NCBI GenBank assembly: GCA_019973155.2
Contig: BPQB01000171.1
Span: 1-23,585, forward strand
Length of the DNA stretch: 23,585 bases
From: Phanerochaete sordida
Lineage: Eukaryota > Basidiomycota > Agaricomycetes > Polyporales > Phanerochaetaceae
Direction: 5' to 3'
Part shown: positions 9,397 to 19,326 of the stretch, piece by piece
Position numbering within the stretch: position 1 is the first letter of the stretch
How the letters are laid out: each line of letters opens with the position of its first letter
Position numbers and translations under genes: made by a program
The notes under the pieces: model-generated
What the model was told of the DNA's origin: nothing
Databases searched by the model: none
The model's input: the letters and a program-made list of their open reading frames with translations, nothing else

Positions 9397-10152
9397 TTGC
9401 CCACACTGTCATTGCTCGGGCATGTTACCATCCTGATCATGCTGGACGTTTGCGTGTGGTCGTGGCTAACGACCTTGCACAGCCCCGCGGCTTTGGTTTA
9501 CCTCCAGTGTCATATGTCGTGGTTCAACACTACTGCGACTCTTTCATCGCCCAACACACCCTTTCCTCGCCTCAGCCAGCTCCACATTTGCTACCCTGCA
9601 CCGGCCGGCGCTTCTGTACACAAGTTCCTCCTTTGCTGCAGTGCGGACAGCGTGCAGTACCTGGAGCTCAGTGTCATCCCTAGCGTTGCTGGCTACGTGC
9701 AGCGCAATGTGGCCTTTGTTGGCCTTTGCTCCTTCGTTGACCTGCTTGACATCACGATTGCTGTTGTAGGGACAGGGTTGAGTGTCAGTGAGCCGCACCG
9801 CACGTTGAAAATGGGTACAAGTGATGAATTTACAGATGTCCTGATCCAGTCAACGTACGTGCCAGGGCTGGTTTGGCTTTGTATGCACAACTCGGGAAGG
9901 TTCTCCATCGAGGATTTCCTGGTAGTCATCCCAGCTCTTAACAGGAGACTGCCCCAAATGTGGGCACTTGTCCTGTATCCAATGGATTGGGGCAAAACAC
10001 CCAACGTATTCGAGTTCACAGGTCGCCACGTGGGGGAGATAGTCGACAGATTTCTGTGACTGGAGGTCCTCGTGTGCAACATTGAGCTCGTCCTGAGGCA
10101 GTGGCAGTCAGATAGCCTCGTGGATTGCCCCAGTGGCCGCGAACTGACGTAG
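9397..10152 (+). pseudogene. LRR-like protein fragment (possibly F-box associated)
   Basis: A frame of 220 codons is followed, in the same frame after a TGA at 10057-10059, by 30 more plausible codons ending at TAG 10150-10152. The pattern of L-x-x-L strands (for example SVQYLELSVIPS, SFVDLLDITI, RFSIEDFL) and the closing LEVLVCNIELVL resemble the LRR part of agaricomycete F-box-like proteins. No F-box is visible and there is no ATG at the left edge (the frame opens with TTG). The assignment to that family is by overall look only. Confidence 0.4.
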
Positions 10153-10470
10153 TACAAGCAGACAACGAGCTGTCCCGTGTCAGAGTCTATCAGCAGATAT
10201 GCTGAAGAGAAGCAGGCATTCCGAGATAGCTGGCAACTGCAAGCGGTGCACAAGCCCCAATGTTTTGATGCGATTGGGAACAGGTCCTGTCTGCACCACC
10301 CACAGTTTGCCAGGACTCTTCGGGTGTACCCCTGATTCTTGATCTCTCTATTCAAGCATCTGATGTACGTTACTGCTCTTGTGTACTTTACGACCTCTGC
10401 GCTTGATCACCTGCGATCCACGCACGAGTGGCAACTGTGGGATCCTATTAAAAACTTGCAGGGGATATCC

Positions 10471-10670
10471 GTGCATAGTTTTGTGCCTCTTGCTTCTACC
10501 TTCCTCGAAGCGCAAGCCGGAAGCTCATGGCAGAGAACACGTGCAAAGAGAAGATTGCTCCTGAGGCCCCCAGGGCCCACGGCGGCCCGTTGCGAGCCAT
10601 GCTCACCCACGAGTCAGCAAAGAAAATCAACTGGGATGTGCTTGTGAACGTCAATAAGGTGTTCAGCTAG
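10471..10670 (+). pseudogene. Unidentified C-terminal coding remnant
   Basis: A frame of about 65 codons ending in TAG (10668-10670) gives MAENTCKEKIAPEAPRAHG and AKKINWDVLVNVN. It is preceded by a stop at about 10465. No family is recognised. Another frame is also open over part of it, so the choice of frame is uncertain. Confidence 0.25.
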
Positions 10671-11643
10671 AACGGTTAGGCCTCCAGGATTATCTGCGTC
10701 GAGAATGAAGAATGCAGTTATGACACATCCACTCAGACCTGGTTAGCCTCCGTGACAGCACACATTGAGATCTAGACGGTGGGTGGAGCCGTTCGCGAGG
10801 ACATGGCCTCGAGATATGTTATTGGATGGCAGGTCAAGTTCAAGGCCGAGAGTCCATATGCGAGCCTGCTCATGCACCGCTGGGCACCGACTGATTGCGT
10901 CTGCAAGGCGAGGAACGCCGCTGTCGACATCGAGATAAACCGCGCCTTTCACCAGCTCGAACAATTGCTCATAAGCGCGACCCATGCCTCACTCATGCTT
11001 TCTCACGATTTCGACTATCTGACTGTGCGCAACGCTAGTAGCAGCGAGGACATCTCTGAAGTTCACGGCTGTTGCCTTTGCTCAAGCAGGTATGCAGGTG
11101 CGCCTTTCAAGGCGGCTTCCAGCCCTGTTGACAAGCAACCAGCTACTGGGGCCGGCCAAGGTCAGTTGCATAGCCATCATGGTGGTGCATAATGAGCTGA
11201 TCTGCGCAGGTGCCGCTGGGAGAACGATAATGGGAATGTACACTGGCTAAGGCAGGCGGTGCCAACTCAATGATTCCTGCTAGCTCACAGCCAGGGCATG
11301 CAGGGTCGTCTTGCCATAGACTGGGTGCAAAGCGCAAGCGGATAGAAAGCGGCCCGAGTGTTCCACAGTCTCGACATAGAGATGGTGAACAAGCTGTTGC
11401 TAAGCCGTCCGGCAGTTCTCAGTTCAGGATTCCAGGCGTGGCCAAAATGGCTCATACTCGCGGAAACAGCTCATACTCGCGGGGGTCAAAGGTACGCCCG
11501 CTGTAGTCGCTACCTGTGCAAACGCTAACAGACACTGCACTATGCCAGGCCCTTCTGGGGCGAAAAAGGAATTGATCCAGAACGGGCCAGCCTGGCCGCG
11601 CCTGAGCAGGCTGGGGACCCGACACTGGCGGGCGTTTTGATTA
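10671..11643. other. Region with competing open frames, no recognised gene
   Basis: Between 10743 and 11192 frames are open on both strands (137 codons plus, 80 codons minus), and neither shows a motif I can name. At 11450-11482 a 14-bp word (GCTCATACTCGCGG) is repeated with a 19-bp period. Nothing else is supported. Confidence 0.3.
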
Positions 11644-11968
11644 TGATCAGCAGCGCATCTCTAAGACCACCTCTCCGCCTCAGTGGCTCTATGGACTTGG
11701 TCTGGGCCTTGGTGCCACTCACTTCAGTGGCACCTTCCTTTTGGGGCATTCCTTTGTCTTATTGTCTTTCACCTTTCCTTTCTGCTAGGTTTATCCGTTC
11801 CTTTATAGCGCTTGCTCCGTTCTTCCCCTGTGTATTAACCTGATTAGCGCCGGATCAGCGTAGTTATAAACCCTGGTGGGGCGGACTTGGGCCTTCAGTT
11901 GCTCATCCACCACCACCAGTGTGTGCTCCGGAGCGTCTCAGTGGTCGAGTACACCTCCCACAATAACA
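11644..11968 (-). repeat. Repeat family R, copy 2 (inverted)
   Basis: This is the reverse complement of copy 1 over nearly its whole length, starting TGTTATTGTGGG on the minus strand. It has one CTGGTGGTGG module where copies 1 and 3 have two, so it lacks the 54-bp unit. The hairpin is perfect with a 9-bp stem (11711-11734). The 3' end differs after GGCGGAGAGGTG. Confidence 0.8.
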
Positions 11969-12473
11969 CGCTCTTGCTAGATAACCTGAGCTCGGACGAT
12001 TTGCAGCAGTAGGGGGGGGGGCAGAATATGAGGCCTTGAGGTGTGGCCAGCAGATGTCTGGGGGCTTTAGCTGTACCACATGCCCATCTTTATGGCCCTT
12101 GATTGCAGTGTATGCAGTAATCGCTATGAGACACGGCCATATGTAGATGCCAGCAGGCTGCGCAAGGACCAATTATGTGAAAAACATGCGTTCGTCCATG
12201 GACGCCCACGATTACATCATCCAGTGTTTCCCTCTGTATGGTGAGCGCATTCGGGTGCAGAGCAAAACTCGAAGTGAGGTAGGCAGTTCACAAGCAGAGG
12301 TGCCTTTGAGAGCCAAAGGGTCGGTAGCGTGCAAACAAGTGCCTGGACAGTTGTATCAAATGCCCATGAGGGGGGCAAACTTCGGATCTTGCCAGTTCTC
12401 CACCACAAAACTCGCAAAGATCCAGATCTAGGGGTCTGAGCCAGCACAAGGCGAGCAGATGTTCCAACCCAGG
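11969..12473. other. Spacer between R copies
   Basis: A G run of ten lies at about 12012-12021. A minus-strand frame covers 11903-12172 but partly overlaps repeat R, and no family is recognised. No gene is supported. Confidence 0.3.
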
Positions 12474-12721
12474 TGTTGTTGTGGGAGGTGTACTTGACCA
12501 CTGAAATGCTCCGCACACTGGTGGTGGTGGATGAACAACTGATGATATTGAGACGAGGAGTGGCTACTGACCTGGTAGTGGTGGATGAGCAACTAAAGGC
12601 CCAAGTCCGCCCCACCAGGGTTTATAACTACGCTAATCTGGCGCTAATCAGGTCAATGCACAGAGGAAGAACGGAGAAAGCGCTACAAAGGACCGGTTAA
12701 ACCTAGTAAAAAGGAAAGGTG
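12474..12721 (+). repeat. Repeat family R, copy 3, 5' half
   Basis: It starts TGTTGTTGTGGG, carries two copies of the 54-bp module (12518 and 12572) and stops after AAAGGAAAGGTG at 12721. The R sequence resumes at 14159 with the same 12 bases, so this and 14159-14293 are one interrupted copy. Confidence 0.85.
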
Positions 12722-12722
12722 G

Positions 12723-13256
12723 GCTGGGAAGCAGCTTGAACTTCAAGCGATGAAGCAGCGCACGGCCTTCCCACACCTCGAAGAGTTCCTGACTGGTAAC
12801 CCGCTAGTCAGGACCTTCGAATGGCAGGACCTTGTGGATCACATCTGCACGGTGGTGTACTCGGCGCGCAACACGGGCGACTCGGAGTGGCGCACCACTA
12901 CCTACTACTTCCTTGGCGAACTCACCACTGCGCAGCGCCGTTGGTACCACGCATGGTGGTGCTCGCAAAGCGCGTCCCCATTCAGCGATTGGGTACGTGC
13001 GCACCGTCACCCACTGAAGCGCGCCCAGGAAGCCTTGCGTAAGGCATACCCCAGGCGCTGTGTGACTTCTGCCGGAGTTATGCTGCACATCGAGGAAACG
13101 GATTCCAAGACAGCGTTGAGGAATGGTGGAAGGTCCTCTATGCAAGAGAGGATCAGGCAGAGCAGTGTATGTCGAGGGATAGATGTGTACGGGGTTCGAG
13201 GGATAAGGACTGAGACGAGACTGACATTGGGACGACGGGGGAAGCCAAGACTATGA
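12723..13256 (+). CDS. Hypothetical frame inside the 1437-bp insertion
   Basis: The frame is open from the first bases of the insertion. The first ATG is at 12750, giving 168 codons. The first ~110 codons look like real protein (FPHLEEFLTGNPLV, EWRTTTYYFLGELTTAQ, RWYHAWWCSQSASPFSDWV). From about 13090 a second frame gives DSVEEWWKVLYARED, so a frameshift is likely. The family is not recognised. The reading starts at the insertion edge, so the source gene or element is probably 5'-truncated. Confidence 0.4.
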   Translation, partial: AGKQLELQAMKQRTAFPHLEEFLTGNPLVRTFEWQDLVDHICTVVYSARNTGDSEWRTTTYYFLGELTTAQRRWYHAWWCSQSASPFSDWVRAHRHPLKRAQEALRKAYPRRCVTSAGVMLHIEETDSKTALRNGGRSSMQERIRQSSVCRGIDVYGVRGIRTETRLTLGRRGKPRL

Positions 13257-14140
13257 CTGGAACATAAGGGAAAACAACTTCGAGCATAACGAAAGCTCCT
13301 GCGGTGATACAAAGCCACTTGGAGACGAAACTGAAGCTGAACTAGACTGGACTGGGCTGGACTGAAACAACAAAGTGCTCGCTCACACATGGAGAACTCG
13401 GTATTGCACGGTGAAAGAGTCTGTTTATTAAGTACTACAGCCACCCCAAAACTGCCGAGGGACTGTGCAGCGCTCGAGGCGCTCGTGCTCTGAGTCTCGA
13501 ATGCCTCACCCAAGCCCTTCCTGGAGCACTAGCCTAACTCGAGGCTCCCAGACCTTCAAGCCTTCTGGTCTACACCTCAGAGCTGCAGCTTGAAGTGACT
13601 GTGCGTGTTGAGGAGCCATGTCCTGACTTCCGAGCAGCTGTAACTTGTGCTTCTGCGTCGAGTGTATGTGTTGAGTGGCTGCACCTTGGGTGGCTGTATG
13701 CCAAGTTGCTGCACCGGAGGCTGCATCGCTGAGCTTTGCCTCAGAGCAGCTTACAGCGTGATCCCACGCCTGCGTTCTTTGCCTGAATGACCCCAGTGCT
13801 GAAGGCAATGGGCATGGCCCCTAGCGTGAAGGCAAACTTGGGAGGTCCCGCTCCCGTGGCCCCATCTGACCTGCTCGTTCGCGTGTGGTGGCCCCATGCT
13901 CTGGACCTTGATCCCAAATCTAAGTCTGATTTAGACGGCGAGTCTGCTTTCTGACCCTGCCTACGGCGGGTCCCTCCACCACATGCTCCCGACGCGCCTC
14001 TTGGCGTTGTGAATGGCACACTGCCTTGCACAGCGCCTCCGTCGGCCATATGAGTGACTCAATTTCACTCTGGCATTATCTCTCTTAGGTGTACATTGCT
14101 CTACGATGGCAGCACTTCCAACAATTAGAATTAAAAACTG
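13257..14140. other. Rest of the insertion, no recognised gene
   Basis: A CTGGACTGG-like short tandem lies near 13342-13366. Minus-strand frames at 13506-13808 and 13741-14049 are open but have no motif. A minus-strand TTAATAAACAG near 13424-13434 resembles a polyadenylation or LTR signal, but no second copy confirms it. Confidence 0.3.
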
Positions 14141-14158
14141 AATAAATAAATAAAAAAG

Positions 14159-14293
14159 AAAGGAAAGGTGAATGACAATAAGACAAAGGAATGTTCCAAA
14201 AGAAAAGTGTCACTGAAGTGAGTGGCACCAAGGCCCAGACCGAATCCATAGGACCACTGAGGCGGAGAGATGCTTGCAGCATGCGCTGCAACA
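14159..14293 (+). repeat. Repeat family R, copy 3, 3' half
   Basis: It resumes R at AAAGGAAAGGTG and continues through the hairpin (one G-T type mismatch in the stem) to CTGCAACA, the same 3' end as copy 1. Confidence 0.85.
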
Positions 14294-14815
14294 TTATCTG
14301 CATTCTTGTGAGAATTTTGCATTGTGCAGGGTCCTCGAATAAGCTAGCATAGCAAGTATTGCATATTTTGATTAGCATTGTACCAGCTGCTGATCATGAA
14401 CAAGATACCTTGGGCAGTACTCCACGGCGCTGTTCCTAGATCATGATTCAATGCGGCTAGTCCAGGTGCAAAAGCCAACTTCGTCTCGGACATCTGCTCC
14501 AAACAAAATGGCGACGCAGATGCATTCATCCACGTGAGTGTACAGGTCTTGGAACATGCTGACATATTCAACAACATGGTTTCAGGGGGCATGTGTTCAG
14601 AGGTAAGAGTAGCAAACCATCACGATGTGGTTTGGGAATCCTGTTGGTAGCCGTCGTGGAAGCAGGTCTCAGTGGAAATGATTCCCCCGGCCCTCTCACC
14701 CAAGGAGGCGCCGAGCAAGTTAGTGGCGAAGAAAACCACGCAAGATAGTTTGAGCCCTGCGGAGTTGTCTTTGAGTGCAATGCATCAGGAGGCCTGGGCA
14801 AAGTAGAATACGCAG
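14294..14815. other. Region with weak minus-strand coding signal
   Basis: On the minus strand 14441-14581 reads VVEYVSMFQDLYTHVDEC and VAILFGADVRDEV up to a TGA, while another frame is open over 14344-14592. The two cannot both be real and I recognise neither. Confidence 0.25.
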
Positions 14816-15240
14816 CATCTGCAAAAAGCCCTCGAGTTAATTAGTACTCTTTGCAAGCTATCTCAGTTCTATTCGACCTAGCTTGCTTCTATTTGCCTAT
14901 TTGACCTGAATGTTTACTATTTGAGATCTAAATGGTCTGTTTGCCTACTAGTTAAGCTTTTTAGTATCTAAACATTCTATTTGACCTATTTGTATAGTAC
15001 TTACGCTCTATACAACCACTTCTTGCAAACTATTTGCCCTATTTTCTGCTCAGGAGTGCTAGATAGCACAGAGTTTGGGCAAATAGTACAGAGATAGAGT
15101 AAAAAGAGGGTGAATAGAAGTCAAATAGAAGTCAAATAGGAGTCAAATATCAAATTACCCTCTGACAAATAGCGCTATCCACCTATTCCACCTATTTAGT
15201 ACTATTTAGTACTTTTACGCACCAGAAGGTTTTGCAAATG
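14816..15240. mobile_element. MITE-2 with internal foldback
   Basis: The ends match MITE-1: CATCTGCAAAAAGCCC...TTAATTAGTACT on the left, and CATTTGCAAAACCTT...AGTACT on the right as reverse complement. The left half repeats CTATTTGCC/CTATTTGACC, and the right half has the complement GGCAAATAG/GTCAAATAG. The central stem ACTATTTGCCC (15029-15039) pairs with GGGCAAATAGT (15077-15087). It is AT-rich, non-coding, and truncates a coding remnant at its right edge. Confidence 0.7.
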
Positions 15241-15243
15241 AGT

Positions 15244-15530
15244 GAGATAGTAGCGTTACCGGGTAGGGTGGGTGAGAGCTTGCAGTGTAAGCAACGAGCA
15301 GCGCCTTGGACTTGACGGGGTTAAAGTCGAGGAAGAACACCCGAACAATCTCCTTCCACTACTGTAGGACCGCTTCCAGCGCTGTATGAAGTTCGGCGAA
15401 GGAAACATCCCCCAGCTCTACTCATACGAGCTGATAGATGTTGTCTTTAGAGTATTCAGAAATTGCAATAGTCTCTGTGCCTTCGCTCCATGTATCCACT
15501 TGCACATGTGTGCACAGGCTGCCTGCTTGC
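15244..15530 (-). pseudogene. Unidentified coding remnant cut by MITE-2
   Basis: One minus-strand frame reads DTWSEGTETIAISEYSKDN, then VELGDVSFAELHTALEAV, then WKEIVRVFFLDFNPVKSKA. It is broken only by TGA (15422-15424) and TAG (15359-15361), each one transition from CGA or CAG. It runs into the right end of MITE-2. The family is not recognised. Confidence 0.45.
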
Positions 15531-17310
15531 TGCATACCACGAGAAGGACTGACTGCCGCCGGGAAAGGTGCTCGGCTTCTGCCGCAGTAATTGCTTCCTG
15601 GAGTAACTGGCAGCGTACATCCCTCGATGAGTAGACAACTCACCCAATGTGCGAGGGAAGCTCGTCTGCTGGCATGATAAAGGTTGCAAACAAATTTAGT
15701 GGATCTTATGCGGTACAAGGTTAGCATTGCGTGGCCCTACACCAAACTGTGCCGCTGTGTGCAGCATGTAACGGCTTACAGAAGGGCAAGTGGACGGCGT
15801 ATGAACGAGAGCAACGGGGGTATAGGCAGCACTGTACGCATGTCGAGCAGCCCGGCTGACGCCAAAAGCGCACAAAGGGTGAGAAAAGCGCTGCACTCCA
15901 GAGCGAATGTGTATTCAATGTGTACAACAGAACGCGCAAGGGAGAAACAAAAACATAGCCGTGCATAAGGCAAGCGGAAGGGCGGAGAGACATGTCAGGA
16001 TACGGTGGGGAGCGGGGAATGAATGACAGGGAGCAGGGCGAGCAGAACACATCATCTCGCAGTGGGCGCAGCTGGCGAGTGAACGGCGGCAGAAGTCACA
16101 GGCGTGGTGTGTGCATGGAGGGCGACTTACTCTGCGGTGCCCTTTGTGTGGAGGACGTTGCTGCTGGACATTTGATCTGCACACGAAAGATGAATCAGGC
16201 TATGACTACGCTGGCGGATAGCAGGCGACGTGGCGACGTACCTGGCTATTCCCGTGGGCTAAACCGCGTCCGAAGCGCACCATGCTCTGATACAACTTTT
16301 ACGGGAGCGTGATAGATCAGCAACGATGGCGGGAGAGAACAGCTTACCTCGCTGTACTCATGCGCGCCCTTGTGATAGTGCGTGGCTATGTCAAGCGAAT
16401 AAGGACTGGCCGAGTGGATAGTGCGAAAAGTTAGTGGACATTTCAAGCAACGAGGCCTCTTAACATACTCCCTTGTGTGAGTGCAATCTTCACTACCAAC
16501 GGTATTAGATGTTGTCGTTAACGTAACAGTTCTCACCAAGTGGCAGCGGCGGAGAACCTTTGTGGCGCACGGTCAGCTGCAATGGAGAGGTGCATTTGGG
16601 GGCTCGCGCCTCATCCATCGCTGCGCAGCATCAATGGACGTTAGCAGCCTGCACGTCAGTTACAGGGCAGGTTAGTGGGCGCACCTGACAAAGAGCGGAG
16701 GGCATGGGTGGCCGCTGCACGCAAGGCCGAGCTTCGAGCTCGATGCTGGGAATGTTGAATGACGCGGAAGGCAGGGAAACACGTGTAGCCTCGGCTGAAG
16801 GCTGAAAGGCACTACGTCATCACGGGGCGAGCCCTTTCGGCGCTTGACGCCAGATATATCTGAGGGCCCCACCCGCCATCCACTCCATACAGTGTCGGGA
16901 TCCGTTAGTTATGTGTACAACATCTAATATGAAGCAATAAACAGCGCACCTGCAAAAAGAACGGGAAGAGGCAGTGTCCGGCGGGCCTGACAGCGAGCTC
17001 ATCGACGTTAACATCGCTCGACGCGGCGGGCGAGCGTGGAAGCGCTGTCGAGAGGAGCCAGGGCGGCAACGACAGACGGAAGTGGGCGGTGGCGCGCTAA
17101 CAGCTTGGTTGAAGCGTTGAGTGAGCAGAGAAAGCGCGGATCAGCCTGCTACGGCAGTGACGTGCATCCCGCCATAGGTGCTTGAGCCTGTGCTTCGACC
17201 GCCATCCGCTACGTCCTGCCCGGTAGGCCTATGCCCCCGTCCCCTCTCTAGGCAAGCTCAACCAGACCACTCTCCGTTCTGAGCCGTTGACAAGCCTCTA
17301 AGTCTCTGCC
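15531..17310. other. 1.8-kb region without a recognised gene
   Basis: GC is moderate and frames are short on both strands, with several overlapping ones of 60-110 codons and no shared motif. No repeat of the families above was found in it. Confidence 0.4.
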
Positions 17311-17826
17311 ATGGGCCTCAGCGGGTTCTCTCCTAGCCGCGATGTGGGCCGCACAAAGGGTTCTGTCCGCAGTTCACCGCGTGCCGTCGTTTCGCCGGTG
17401 GCTCGTGGGCCTTCAAAGAGGGTAGGGAAGGATGGACTTGTCTTATGGTCAGCACCTCATATGCACAGAGTCTCTGTTGCAACTGACTTCTCCCCACCGA
17501 ATGCTTGCCACGTCTCGTCAGAAGATCTGTGAGGCTCGAGCTACGCCTTGTCGTGCCGTCGATCTCGTCCGAAGGAAGTGGCGACTTCGGGGCGACTCTA
17601 GGTCATGTCAAAATTGCCTCCATCACCCTACGGCTTCGGACCCTGATACGGCTTCGGACCCTGATCACCTTCAACTCAGGATGAAGAACAGGCCTAGCTT
17701 GGGGCTGCCCTTGCTGAATTTGCGCCCCTAGCCAGCGAGCTCGACGTCGCAAGCGACGTTGATGGCAGCCATCTGTCATGACGCGGCCAGCGATACACAT
17801 GGCTTAGTCTTTGCTGTGGCTTCTGA
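17311..17826 (+). pseudogene. Possible decayed ORF with several TGA/TAG
   Basis: An ATG at 17311 opens 73 codons rich in Ser, Arg and Pro. In the same frame protein-like sequence continues across TGA 17530, TAG 17599, TGA 17644, TGA 17662 and TAG 17695, with the stretch LGAALAEFAPLASELDVASD, to TGA 17779 and TGA 17824. Every stop could come from CGA or CAG by one C-to-T change. An 18-bp tandem duplication lies inside. The family is not recognised, and frame persistence is the only argument. Confidence 0.3.
17629..17664 (+). repeat. 18-bp perfect tandem duplication
   Basis: TACGGCTTCGGACCCTGA occurs twice in direct succession (17629-17646 and 17647-17664). It is a multiple of three, so it keeps the frame of the decayed ORF and duplicates its TGA. 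Confidence 0.9.
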
Positions 17827-19169
17827 AGAAGAGGTCTAAGCTTGGCTCCACACCACAATCGTAGCGTGCCAAATGGCAGCCACTTCTACGGACATTGGCA
17901 AGTCCTCGCACAACAAGCTTTCAATTGGCTCAACCGAAATTCACGTGAGACGGTGCTATAGTTCCCTTCCTTCACATGTACACATTGTGCCTGTTTCCCC
18001 TTAAGGGTGGATTCAATCCTTGTTATATGAGATACGGGCACGGGAAAACGCTGCACTGCGGTTCGCAATCAATTGGTAGGCCGTGGAGCTTGTGGTCCCG
18101 GGACGGCAGGTCGCCGGAAGACTAGCAAGGCATTAATGAGCCTGGGTGATTGCAAGTGAAGCCAGAAACTATGGATTAGCGGCCAGGGCTATTCTACGTT
18201 GTAGGCGCCCGAGGGCACTGGATACTCGAGTACTACCTAGCACGCTCTCTATCGCGATGTATAGATGTAAAATCTCTGTTAAATATTGATAATATACATT
18301 GCATTCACATGCGCTGCGGTGCTGCGGAAACAAGATGTGCTTCAGAAATTACGCTTCTCAAGTGGGAAGACCTGTGTTGAGGTACCAATCTGAATCACAC
18401 TATCGCCAGTGAGGCTGGCAGTTCGTGCTTGCATCTCTGTGTCACAAGGGATGTGGCAGAAAGCCCAGGCCACAATACATACACACAATAATATGCTGTG
18501 GCCATGTCCATGTGATTGGATGTAGATTCCTATGGATTGCATTTATGCATGCGGGACTGCGCAGGGAGCTTTTCCGTCGCTTCGTTAATGGTCCATATTA
18601 GTATATTTGTGATATCGCTGGAGGTTTTTCAAATCTCTAGCCAAATGGGTTCCACTGATACTAACACGGAGGAGCGCGAGGGGATGAAAGCTCGAATGAA
18701 TTCTTTGATATGGTTGTATTAGTTGCCTGGGGCCATGGACAACACGGACGTCACCTTTGTCAATGACGTACTGGTCTAGGACCGACATGTCGTGTACTGG
18801 TAATATTGTACACCCTACCAAATGGCATCAATAACGGTGTCTGGGGATTGTGTTGCGCTTGCTATTGCTCGCTTGTACCTTTTCAAATAGGAGTGCATAT
18901 GCAACTGCTTCGCCTTTACTCAGATCATGGTCATCCACTCGCAACTTTGCATACGTCAATCATGCAACCTGTGACTGGCCCAGCGATGGCGTAACCAACG
19001 TTTGAGCAAGTTGAGTACCGGCAACGCATCTGAATGCTGTCGAGTGTTGCTGCGTCAAGAAGCCAAAGCGCTAGGCTTCGTATATGGCTGTAATGATGGT
19101 CGATGGAACCTGACTGTGTCTCTTCGCCAACTTATCATGGCCGTTCTGACCAAAGCTTTTGCCATAGCA
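17827..19169. other. Region inside the right side of structure A, no recognised gene
   Basis: Short frames only. A plus-strand frame at 19002-19196 (no ATG, opens with TTG) contains LRQEAKALGFVYGCNDGRW and runs into the right arm. It may be another captured coding scrap, but no family is recognised. Confidence 0.3.
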
Positions 19170-19326
19170 GCACCAGACCATGTAGCTCTTTTATAAAACG
19201 TCCCTACTATACTAATAAATCGTTTAGCAAAAAACGCTACAAGCCCTAGTTGGCAATATAACGCATTTTCCGGGCATTTACAGGGGTGTGTTTTTAAAAG
19301 GGACTGTTTTGGGCGCCTATTTTCGA
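19170..19326 (-). repeat. Right inverted-repeat arm of structure A
   Basis: The reverse complement matches 121-304 except for about five substitutions in the outer part and the single 27-bp unit. The core (19182-19240) and the following 12 inner bases are identical to the left arm. Confidence 0.88.

Larger units (their letters stand above)
12722..14158 (+). mobile_element. 1437-bp insertion with A-rich 3' end and 12-bp target duplication
   Basis: The insertion splits repeat R exactly. AAAGGAAAGGTG flanks it on both sides (12710-12721 and 14159-14170). Its right end is A-rich (AATAAATAAATAAAAAA, 14141-14157) and there are no terminal inverted repeats. These are the hallmarks of target-primed insertion of a non-LTR element or of a processed transcript. 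Some of the duplication (the leading A residues) could be fortuitous, but GGAAAGGTG is not. I see no reverse transcriptase in it, so it would be non-autonomous or a retrocopy. Confidence 0.65.
121..19326. mobile_element. Structure A: ~19.2-kb composite bounded by long inverted repeats
   Basis: The ends are inverted copies of each other. Bases 121-304 match the reverse complement of 19170-19326 along their full length, with about five mismatches and one 27-bp duplication in the left arm. The inner 71 bp are identical. The 18.9-kb loop holds two gypsy elements, a Plavaka transposase remnant, two MITEs, three copies of repeat R and scraps of genes. Plavaka-class transposons are TIR elements of basidiomycetes, so A could be a swollen, decayed member of that class. 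It could equally be two inverted insertions of a smaller element that happen to flank a TE nest. The sequence shows the inverted repeat; transposition as one unit is inference. Confidence 0.55.

Noticed and set aside
12750..13256. Reverse transcriptase or other non-LTR element protein in the 1437-bp insertion
   Set aside because: No RT, endonuclease or RNase H motif is visible in any frame.
13166..13437. Minus-strand solo LTR (TGTAG...TACA)
   Set aside because: Only the two end words and an AATAAA fit. There is no second copy, no target duplication and no linked coding region.
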